Assembly: GCF_009830105.1 (NCBI RefSeq)
Contig: NZ_WURB01000030.1
Span: 1-43,638 of the forward strand
DNA from: Microvirga makkahensis
Lineage (GTDB): Bacteria > Pseudomonadota > Alphaproteobacteria > Rhizobiales > Beijerinckiaceae
Direction: 5' to 3'
Length of the DNA stretch: 43,638 nucleotides
Part shown: piece after piece, positions 15,604 to 22,810 of the stretch
Layout: each line of letters starts with the position of its first letter
How positions within the stretch are numbered: the stretch's first letter is position 1
The notes under the pieces: model-generated
What the model was told of the DNA's origin: nothing
The model's database searches: none
What the model saw: the letters and a program-made list of their open reading frames with translations, nothing else
Translations under genes and position numbers: made by a program

Positions 15604-17901
15604 ATGAGCAAGTCCGAGGAGGCCAGTCAGCGCCCCGATACGCCTCATTATGAGAACGCCACCGGCGGATGGGGGTCGCTCAAGGGGGTCAGCCGCATCC
15701 TTGCCGACCAGAAGCCGACCTTCGGTGCTTTCCGCACGCTGATGCGGCAGAACAAGCCGGGCGGACACATGTGCACCTCCTGCGCCTGGACCAAGCCCGC
15801 GCAGCCGCACCTGTTCGAGTTCTGCGAGAACGGCGCCAAGGCGACGATCTGGGACCTCACGCGCGAGCGCTGCACGCCCGACTTCTTCGCCGAGCATAGC
15901 CTGACCGAGCTGCGCGGCCTGTCGGACCACGAGTTGGAGAAGACGGGGCGGCTCACTCATCCGATGCGCTACGACGCGACTTCGGATCGCTATGTCGAGA
16001 CGACCTGGGAAGAGGCCTTCGAGGGGATCGGGGCGAAGCTCAAAGAGCTCGATCCCGGAGCGACCGTCTTCTACATGTCGGGCAAGGCCAGCCTGGAGAC
16101 CGCCTATCTCTATGCGCTCTTCGCGCGGCTTTACGGACACAACAATCTGCCCGACAGCTCCAATATGTGCCACGAGACCACGAGCGTGGGGCTTAAAAGG
16201 GTGATCGGGGTCAGCGTGGGCACCTGCGTGCTGTCGGATTTCGATCATTGCGACCTGATCCTCTTCTTCGGGCAGAATACCGGGACCAACTCGCCACGCT
16301 TCCTCCACACGCTCAAGGCCGCCAAGGAGCGTGGCTGCAAGATCGTCACCTTCAACCCGATCCGCGAGAGAGGCCTCGTCGAGTTTGCCGATCCCCAGAA
16401 CCCCGCCCAGATGACGGTGAGGCCCGCTACCCGGATTTCGGACATCTACCTCCAGGTCCGCCCCGGGGGCGACATCGCGGTACTGGCCGGGCTGTGCAAG
16501 CGCGTGCTGGAGCTCGACGCCGAGAGGGGAAGTACGATCCTCGACCGGGCCTTCATCGCGGAACACACGACGGGGCTCGATGAACTGGAGGCGCGGCTGC
16601 GCGAGGTATCCTGGGAGGAGATCGAGAGGGAATCCGGCCTGCGCCGCGACGAGCTCAACGAAGTGGCGGGGATCTATGCCACCTCGAAAAATGTCATCGG
16701 CATCTATGGGATGGGCCTGACCCAGCACGTCAGGGGCTGGCTCAATCTCGCCATGCTCGTGAACCTGCTGCTGCTGCGCGGCAACATCGGGCGGGAGGGA
16801 GCCGGCATCTCGCCCGTGCGCGGGCATTCCAACGTGCAGGGCCAGCGCACCGTGGGGATCACCGAGAAGCCCGAGAACGTGCCCAATGACAAGCTCAGGG
16901 AGCTTTTCGGCTTCGAGCCCCCGCAGGAGGAGGGGCGCTCCACCGTCGATCTCGTCGAGGGGCTGCTCGACGGCTCCGTACGAGGGCTCGTCTCCATGGG
17001 CGGCAATCTCGCCCGCGCCATCCCCGACCGGGCCCGCGCCGAGGGGGCCTGGCGAGGTCTCGAACTCAACGTGCAGATCGCGACCAAGCTCAACCGCTCA
17101 CACCTGCTGCCCGGACGGGCCACCTGGCTGCTGCCCTGCCTCGTCCGGGCCGAGGAGGACATGCAGGCGACCGGTCCGCAGGCGGTGACGATGGAGGACA
17201 GCCTGAGCATGATCCACGGCTCGCTGGGCCGGCGCCAGCCCGCCTCGCCGCATCTGAGGTCCGAGGTCGCCATCGTGGCGGGGATCGCCAAGGCGACGCT
17301 GCCGCCCAACCCTAGGGTGAAGTGGGATGAGTGGACAGGCGATTACGGACTGATCCGCGACCTGATCGAGGCCACCTATCCCGACAAGTTCAAGGACTTC
17401 AACGGGCGGCTGTTCACGCCGGGCGGGTTCCACCGGGGCAATGCGGCGCGCGAGCGCGAGTGGAAGACCGAGAGCGGGAGGGCCCAGTTCACCGCGCCCG
17501 AGGCGCTGACCGCCCTGGGTGCCCCGCCCGAGGGACAGGAGATCACGCTCATTACGTTGCGCTCGAACGATCAGTTCAACACCACGATCTACAGCTTCTC
17601 CGACCGGCTGCGGGGGTTGTCGGGGCCGCGTGACATCCTCCTCATCAACCCGGAGGAGATGGAGCGGCGGGGCCTCTCGGAGGGGCAGGTGGTGACGCTC
17701 GAATGCGCGGTGGACGACGGCGCCGAGCGGGTGGTGCGGGGATTGAGAGTCGTGCCGTACGATCTGCCGGACGCCTGCGTCGCGGCCTACTACCCCGAGG
17801 CCAATCCCCTGATCCCCGTGAGTTATCGCGACGAACTGTCCAAGACCCCTGCCTACAAGGGCGTGCCCGTCCGCATCCGCACCGACGAGGCAGGCGCATG
17901 A
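15604..17901 (+). CDS. FdhF/YdeP-type molybdopterin oxidoreductase (Cys form)
   Basis: The 765-residue product belongs to the YdeP branch of the DMSO-reductase superfamily, often named FdhF/YdeP family oxidoreductase. No signal peptide is present, so it should be cytoplasmic. The N-terminal cysteines (Cys57, Cys60, Cys74) are fewer than the four of classical formate dehydrogenases, so cluster binding is uncertain. At the molybdenum-ligand position it has SSNMCHE (Cys189), a natural Cys where FdnG has Sec. Other molybdopterin signatures are GQNTGTNSPR, GMGLTQHVRGW, PVRGHSNVQGQRT and SMGGN. Family knowledge: the substrate is unproven; acid resistance is reported for E. coli YdeP. ATG is preceded by GGGAGGA. 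It follows fdhD by 150 bases, which suggests shared cofactor maturation. Confidence 0.88.
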   Translation: MSKSEEASQRPDTPHYENATGGWGSLKGVSRILADQKPTFGAFRTLMRQNKPGGHMCTSCAWTKPAQPHLFEFCENGAKATIWDLTRERCTPDFFAEHSLTELRGLSDHELEKTGRLTHPMRYDATSDRYVETTWEEAFEGIGAKLKELDPGATVFYMSGKASLETAYLYALFARLYGHNNLPDSSNMCHETTSVGLKRVIGVSVGTCVLSDFDHCDLILFFGQNTGTNSPRFLHTLKAAKERGCKIVTFNPIRERGLVEFADPQNPAQMTVRPATRISDIYLQVRPGGDIAVLAGLCKRVLELDAERGSTILDRAFIAEHTTGLDELEARLREVSWEEIERESGLRRDELNEVAGIYATSKNVIGIYGMGLTQHVRGWLNLAMLVNLLLLRGNIGREGAGISPVRGHSNVQGQRTVGITEKPENVPNDKLRELFGFEPPQEEGRSTVDLVEGLLDGSVRGLVSMGGNLARAIPDRARAEGAWRGLELNVQIATKLNRSHLLPGRATWLLPCLVRAEEDMQATGPQAVTMEDSLSMIHGSLGRRQPASPHLRSEVAIVAGIAKATLPPNPRVKWDEWTGDYGLIRDLIEATYPDKFKDFNGRLFTPGGFHRGNAAREREWKTESGRAQFTAPEALTALGAPPEGQEITLITLRSNDQFNTTIYSFSDRLRGLSGPRDILLINPEEMERRGLSEGQVVTLECAVDDGAERVVRGLRVVPYDLPDACVAAYYPEANPLIPVSYRDELSKTPAYKGVPVRIRTDEAGA

Positions 17902-18002
17902 CGGAGGCGCTGGAGGAGGCCTATCGAAACCGACCGACTCCCGGCGGAGGTCGACATGCCGCTGAAGTTCTATCCATTGGCGTTTCGGGGCGCGGCAGGT
18001 GA
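17898..18002 (+). CDS. Short ORF coupled to the FdhF/YdeP-type gene
   Basis: An ATG overlaps the preceding stop (ATGA) and opens a 34-codon frame that ends in Gly/Arg-rich residues. The coupling is typical of true operon genes, but the product is unlike any family I know. It could be the 5' remnant of a lost downstream gene or a chance frame. I see no homologous continuation in the other frames downstream. Confidence 0.25.
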   Translation: MTEALEEAYRNRPTPGGGRHAAEVLSIGVSGRGR

Positions 18003-18091
18003 GGCACTGCGTGACGCGACACGAGCAGGAAGCCGCCGCGGAGCCCGCCCGTTGCGCAACGCGACGGTTCCCTGCTGCTCGCAGGTCGTGT

Positions 18092-18149
18092 GCAAATGCC
18101 CTGGGGGTTCGAGAGCTTCGGCGAGGCGTGAACCCCCGAAGGCATCTGC
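18092..18149. repeat. Long imperfect hairpin downstream of the FdhF/YdeP-type gene
   Basis: A perfect 8-bp inverted repeat GGGGGTTC (18103-18110) and GAACCCCC (18130-18137) is extended outward by ATGCC (18096-18100) with GGCAT (18141-18145), separated by a small internal loop. A last GC pair step completes the arms. It lies about 190 bases after the gene. It may be a terminator or a structured RNA; there is no U-run. The surrounding 18003-18308 stretch has no gene that I can support. Confidence 0.4.
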
Positions 18150-18308
18150 GGCCGTGAAGGCTTGGTGCTTCAGCCCTGGGGCGGGACTCCTGGGAATCGT
18201 CAATGCCTCACCTAGCGTTTGCGGAAAAGGGGCTCTCGAAAGCGGGGACAGATCGCCGTCTACCAGCTCGAGGCAGGTCCGCCACTCATCTCATCATGGA
18301 GAGCTTGC

Positions 18309-18482
18309 ATGAGGGCATGGATGAACGGCAATGACATTGGCACCGTTGCTATTGAAGCGCAGCACAGTCTCTTCGATAGCGACGATCTCCTGAGTTCGCC
18401 TGAAGGCCCCGATTTTGAGGTCTGCGCAGGTGCGGGTGACGATACTGTCGCGGCATTCATTTTCGGCACCAGATACGGTTGA
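18309..18482 (+). CDS. Possible 57-residue acidic protein
   Basis: The ATG at 18309 follows GGAGAG by five bases, a well-placed ribosome site. The product is acidic (many Asp and Glu, for example SLFDSDDLLSSPEGPDFEV) and ends GTRYG. I know no family. A minus-strand frame covers the same bases, so coding strand is not certain. Base use is lower in GC than the neighbouring operon. No other gene is seen up to 18669. Confidence 0.3.
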   Translation: MRAWMNGNDIGTVAIEAQHSLFDSDDLLSSPEGPDFEVCAGAGDDTVAAFIFGTRYG

Positions 18483-18669
18483 GTGGAAGCGGTGATGATC
18501 CATAACAATCGACGGTACGGGCCACCGGATTGTCTGCAGCAAGACACGGGGCCGCTTCTCCTATGACGTGACGGGATAGCAACTACCGCTGCAACCACAT
18601 TCGGGCAGCTGAACGCAGGAGCGATCATCGAGCACACGGACTTCCTCGTGATGTGATGCGGAGCCGATC

Positions 18670-19851
18670 ATGCGGGTACGGGATATCGATGTGAGGAAGC
18701 GCGGAGACTTCAGCGTCTTGTCAGGCGCCGTCGCCTGGGAGGATACAGAGAGAACATCAGACCATATCGAGTTTCGCGCATCGGCGGCCGATCAAAGGCT
18801 TCCAGAGCGAGACTGGGGTAACGCCTTTCTCGCCGCATGCTTTCCTCTTGCAGTCTTCGGTCAAGAACGACGCCTTGTGCTTGAGGCTGCAGGCTGCCCA
18901 ATGTTGATGGAAGGATTGGCGACTGTGCACGCCTGGTGGAGCTCATGGGCGGACCGGCCGCTGTCCCTTCCGGAGGTTGCGACCGAGAGACGGACGCCTG
19001 ATCGCCAGCAGACTTCTGCCCCGGAACGCGGCATGGCCTGTTTGTCCGGAGGCGTGGATAGCCTTCACATGCTGTTGCATAATCGCCGCGTGTATCGTCC
19101 CGGGGACGCCGCCTATATACGGCAGGCAATCTTCATCCATGGCTTCGACATCGGCCGAAGACCGCGTGATCTGCAAGAGGACAGGTTTGCCGTCGCTGAA
19201 GCACGCTTACGTGCGTTGGCGGAATCCGTCCGGCTGGAGCTTGTGATCTGCTACACGAACTTGCGGCATCGGCCACTCCCAGCAGGATTCTGGCTTCACC
19301 GCTACAATGGAGCCGCTCTCGCCGCAGCGGCGCATGCGGCTCTTCCTCACAGCGGTATGCTTTTCATCGCCGCAACAAGTGACATTGCGCATCTGACCCC
19401 GCTCGGCTCGCATCCGATGACTGATCCGCTGTATTCAAGTCAAAGACTGAGGATTGTCCATGAGGGCGCGCGCTTCACGAGGCTGCAGAAGATTCGAGAC
19501 CTGATCGAGTGGCCAGAGGCTCTTGAGAACCTGCGCGTTTGCGCTGACGCTCATGGGCCCGTGCTCAACTGCGGAGTCTGCGAGAAGTGCCTCCGAACGA
19601 AGATCGCGCTGTCGGCCGTAGGCTGCACGGAGGCACCGGCCTTCGGCTCGACCTCAGTTGCTCCGGAACAGGCGGCGACGATTGAGATCTCAAACGCGTT
19701 GCAGGCGGCCCATTACCGAGAGCTTGTACGGCCTCTCGAGGCGCGCGGCCTGTCAGACCTCGCGCGTGCAGTCATGGAACGGCTCAAGGCATATTCCGAG
19801 ATGCGCATCCATCAAGCTGATTGGACACAGGAATCATGGGCCGCAGGCTAG
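18670..19851 (+). CDS. Orphan QueC-like PP-loop ATPase family protein
   Basis: The 393-residue product has the PP-loop signature SGGVDS (126-131), which in related enzymes binds ATP to adenylate a substrate. Late in the protein Cys291 and the group NCGVCEKCLRTK (Cys301, Cys304, Cys307) repeat the four-cysteine zinc spacing of QueC, the 7-cyano-7-deazaguanine synthase. The first 115 residues are an extra domain I do not recognise. Overall length (393 against about 230 for QueC) and the lack of queD/E/F neighbours argue against a housekeeping QueC. QueC-like proteins also occur in defence systems (for example QatC), but no partner is present. The start is at ATG 18670, preceded by CGGAG. The gene appears to stand alone, convergent with the diguanylate cyclase. 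Confidence 0.65.
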   Translation: MRVRDIDVRKRGDFSVLSGAVAWEDTERTSDHIEFRASAADQRLPERDWGNAFLAACFPLAVFGQERRLVLEAAGCPMLMEGLATVHAWWSSWADRPLSLPEVATERRTPDRQQTSAPERGMACLSGGVDSLHMLLHNRRVYRPGDAAYIRQAIFIHGFDIGRRPRDLQEDRFAVAEARLRALAESVRLELVICYTNLRHRPLPAGFWLHRYNGAALAAAAHAALPHSGMLFIAATSDIAHLTPLGSHPMTDPLYSSQRLRIVHEGARFTRLQKIRDLIEWPEALENLRVCADAHGPVLNCGVCEKCLRTKIALSAVGCTEAPAFGSTSVAPEQAATIEISNALQAAHYRELVRPLEARGLSDLARAVMERLKAYSEMRIHQADWTQESWAAG

Positions 19852-19877
19852 AGCCTTCGGCGAAACAAGGAAATGAG

Positions 19878-19904
19878 GTGCTTCCACGCAGGTGGAAACA
19901 GCAC
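19878..19904. terminator. Hairpin between convergent genes
   Basis: TTCCAC (19882-19887) pairs with GTGGAA (19892-19897) around a four-base loop, and GTGC (19878-19881) pairs with GCAC (19901-19904) past a three-base bulge. It lies between the 3' ends of the PP-loop gene and the GGDEF gene and could act for both. No clear U-run. Confidence 0.35.
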
Positions 19905-20086
19905 TGGACATCGCGTGGCACGGCAATCCAAGAGCTATGTGACAGATCTCGCATCGATTCGGCAGGCGCAGCGCCTCCCGTCCGCCAGGATTGACAACAG
20001 CTGCAACGGTAGCGCCGCTCTTTGGATCGACCCAGGATCCTCATGTGCTCCGTTGGTATGTGACGGGCCGCAAGTGCGCCGGCTCC

Positions 20087-21550
20087 TCATTGATGGATGG
20101 CATTCCGGCCCGCTCTTTTAGCTCTGTAGAGCGCTGCGTCGGCTGCTTCTAAGAGGATTGTGCTTTCCGTTCCACGGAGTGGCTGGGCCGTGGCAGCGCC
20201 AATGCTGACCGTCAGGATCTGGTAAGGGCTGCCGCCATGAACAATTCCGATTGCCGCGATCGCCTGGCGGATGTTTTCGGCAATGATCTGAGCACCACCC
20301 GCGTCAGTCTCCGGCAGCACAACGGCGAACTCTTCCCCCCCGTGGCGTGCAGCAATGTCGCGCGGGCGCCGGATGTTGCTTTCCAGCGCACGGGCAATGG
20401 ATCGAAGCACCTCATCGCCGTCCCCATGCCCATACCGATCATTGAAGTTCTTGAAGTAATCGACGTCGATGTAGAGCAGGGAGAGCGGCGATCCCGAGCG
20501 GATCGCTTGCCGCCATTCGCGTTCGAAGGTTTCCCGGAATCCCCGGCGGTTCGGCAATCCTGTGAGGTCATCGGTTCTGGCAATCCGTCGGAGCTTCGTC
20601 TCGGCTCTGGTGCGGCGCTTCAACTCCCGCTGGAACATCGTTGCGAGGCCGATCACTGCGAAGCAGAGGGCTCCGGTCATGGTGCTCAGGACGAAAGCCT
20701 TTTTCTCCCAGCTGGCAAGCACCTCATCCGTCGCAAGAGCGACAGTGACGACCAGAGGGTATTTTTCCAGCCTTTGGAATGACAGAATGCGGTGAACGCC
20801 ATCGATAGGGGATATGGAAGCGAAGGTGCCGGATTTATGTTGCAGCAGGCGCTGGACGTGGGAAGACTCTCGAAAATCCTGATTGATCTGACTTTCGTCA
20901 AATGGGTAGCGGGTGAGCAGAATGCCGTCGCCGCGGAAGAGATTGATCGCACTACGTTGGCCGAGGATGAGTTCCTTCAGGAGGCTGTCAATGCTCGAAA
21001 GAGGCATTGATCCCATGACAACGCCTGCAAAGCGTCCGTCTGGATGAGAAAGGCCTCGACTGAAGGCGATACTGAAATCTCCAGGTCTTACTTTGCTCCG
21101 ATAGGGGCGGCTGACATACAGTCCGAGGTTCGGATTCTGTTTATGGACAGTAAAATAAGGAGCATCGGCAACACTGATGTCGCGAGGCAGAATGACCGGG
21201 CCTGCATCCGCAATAAGGTTGCCGTTCTCAGCCACCACGATCAGCGAACCCATGAATGGTGCGACGGTTGAGCGATCAAACAGCATTCGATACTGGAAGT
21301 CGGCCGGAAGTTGGTGAAACCCCACCTGGCGTAATCCCTCCGCCGCTCCCCGCAGTGACAGGTCCAAAAGTTCAACGTTATTGCTGAGATTGCGCGCGAT
21401 GACCGTGAGTACATTTCGAGAGGCGTTTTCAGCGTCTTGCCATGTATCGAGATAATCCGTCCACAAAATGTGGCCTGAGACTCCAATGATGCCGAGAGTA
21501 ACTATGCTCGCGGCAATGTGTAGATGAATTTTTGAAATCAGGCTTCTCAT
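20087..21550 (-). CDS. Membrane-bound diguanylate cyclase (sensor domain plus GGDEF)
   Basis: The 487-residue product makes cyclic di-GMP from two GTP. Two membrane segments (about 8-30 and 285-305) flank a periplasmic region of about 250 residues that looks like a double Cache sensor (patterns YFTVHKQNPNLGLYVSRPY and FAGVVMGSMPL). The cytoplasmic GGDEF domain starts near TDDLTGLPNRRGF and has the active-site loop GGEEF (404-408). The RxxD inhibitory site is at Arg395-Asp398, so product feedback is expected. No EAL domain is present. It would link an extracellular small-molecule signal to surface or motility behaviour; the ligand is unknown. The ribosome site is weak. It stands alone. Confidence 0.9.
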   Translation of the reverse strand: MRSLISKIHLHIAASIVTLGIIGVSGHILWTDYLDTWQDAENASRNVLTVIARNLSNNVELLDLSLRGAAEGLRQVGFHQLPADFQYRMLFDRSTVAPFMGSLIVVAENGNLIADAGPVILPRDISVADAPYFTVHKQNPNLGLYVSRPYRSKVRPGDFSIAFSRGLSHPDGRFAGVVMGSMPLSSIDSLLKELILGQRSAINLFRGDGILLTRYPFDESQINQDFRESSHVQRLLQHKSGTFASISPIDGVHRILSFQRLEKYPLVVTVALATDEVLASWEKKAFVLSTMTGALCFAVIGLATMFQRELKRRTRAETKLRRIARTDDLTGLPNRRGFRETFEREWRQAIRSGSPLSLLYIDVDYFKNFNDRYGHGDGDEVLRSIARALESNIRRPRDIAARHGGEEFAVVLPETDAGGAQIIAENIRQAIAAIGIVHGGSPYQILTVSIGAATAQPLRGTESTILLEAADAALYRAKRAGRNAIHQ

Positions 21551-22282
21551 CCGCAGCGCTTATTGCTTTTAAGTTCTGTTCGCTTTGAAATAGTGACAAG
21601 CCTTCAGGGTATAAAATCGGGTGCGCAGGTCACGGCAACAATCGAATTTAGTCTACATGGGCCGTAGAGTTGGCGCAAGCCGTCAGCATATCGGGAAGAT
21701 GCGTATCGTTAGTATAAGGCGTCGCCAACTCAGCGAATGTTGTGCACTCTGGATGAATTTTGGATTCTTGGTACCCGCGCAAACGGATGTCAACAGTGCC
21801 TAAAGTTCTACGATGAGCAGACAGCCGATAATCTCTGAATCAACAGTATTGCCGATCGCGATTACAGGCGGAGAGCGTCGAGACTTTCAATTGCAACGGC
21901 GATGCGCGATCCCGCATATCGCCGCCGTGGAGAAGGGGCAGCACCGATCCGAAGAACTGTCCCGACATGATCTGCCCCACGGAGTCAAGCTCCTCGTACC
22001 AGCTTGAAACAGGACGCGATCGGGAAGGTCCTTCTCCCATCAGGATTGCTCCCACTGACGGTACGCTGGAGCAGGGCTGAGTATCCATGTGGACGATACC
22101 ATCCATGAGAGATCGAAAGGCGAGTTGCTTTCACCAACATGGCGCAGCCTGAGCTTTCAATTGCGATGGAACCGGTCCAGTTGCACTCACCCGGCGGACT
22201 CGACATCCGACAGGGTGTGCCGGCCACCGTGTAGCGAAAAGCATCTGCCGGGCGGCCTCTTTGCCCTGATGCGCTTGGCACT
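21551..22282. other. Long gap with no supported gene
   Basis: About 730 bases. The part next to 21550 is AT-richer and should hold the promoter of the diguanylate cyclase gene. Several frames of 60-139 codons cross the region on both strands, but their translations match no family I know and lack good ribosome sites. The stretch may be decayed coding sequence. I see no repeats or RNA genes. Confidence 0.4.
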
Positions 22283-22717
22283 TCACTCCTTTGCGCGGGC
22301 CCGTGAAGAACCAGGATCGGAACATGCACAATCAAGAGCCGTTGGCAGAATCCTGCGGCGGGCTGTTCTCGTTCGGCCCGGCCCCCGCTGCTCGTTCTCC
22401 GCATCGTGATGAGCGGCCGTGCGAGGGGCCCACCGCTCCCGCCACCGATCCGCGTCTACGCATCGATCACCGACGAGGCATTGTGCGGCATCAAGAGTTC
22501 GCAGCCATGCCGACTCTGTCGTCTGACCCAGGGCACAGAAGCCGCCATGGCTGACAAATCGATCAAGGGAGTATGTTCCAGTTCTCTGGATCACTCCTCC
22601 CTGAGACTGAACCAGGTCCCTGACTTCGTGGCAGTTCCTGGTTGTCGCAACCGGCATCGGTTGCAGGCTCGCGCTGGAGGGGAGCAGCACCAGTGCGGCA
22701 GCTATCATCGGCGCCAT
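22283..22717 (-). CDS. Small secreted hypothetical protein with Cys motif
   Basis: The product has 144 residues from ATG at 22715-22717, chosen over an upstream in-frame start because GGAGG lies six bases before it and the signal peptide (hydrophobic residues 3-15) then begins at once. The mature part has NCHEVRDLVQSQGG, then TYSLDRFVSHGGFC and a final LDAAQCLVGDRC. I recall a family of small rhizobial periplasmic proteins with this arrangement (a Cys-x2-Val-Arg start, Tyr-x-Arg-Phe/Tyr-Val, and a PVGYRC-like end). The last 50 residues, Arg-rich and low-complexity, are not part of that pattern and may reflect loss of the original stop. It lies downstream of the protease fusion gene on the same strand. 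Confidence 0.55.
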   Translation of the reverse strand: MAPMIAAALVLLPSSASLQPMPVATTRNCHEVRDLVQSQGGVIQRTGTYSLDRFVSHGGFCALGQTTESAWLRTLDAAQCLVGDRCVDADRWRERWAPRTAAHHDAENEQRGPGRTRTARRRILPTALDCACSDPGSSRARAKE

Positions 22718-22810
22718 ACTCGCCTCCACTGTGTCCGCCATTTCGATCGTTCGCTAAATCCGCCATGCGTGCGATCCGTCCCTTCATCGCGATCATCGAT
22801 CGCGAGCCTC

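Noticed and set aside
21985..22404. 139-codon minus-strand frame as a possible PilZ-like gene
   Set aside because: Only a few residues are suggestive; there is no ribosome site and no full motif, so it is left as gap.
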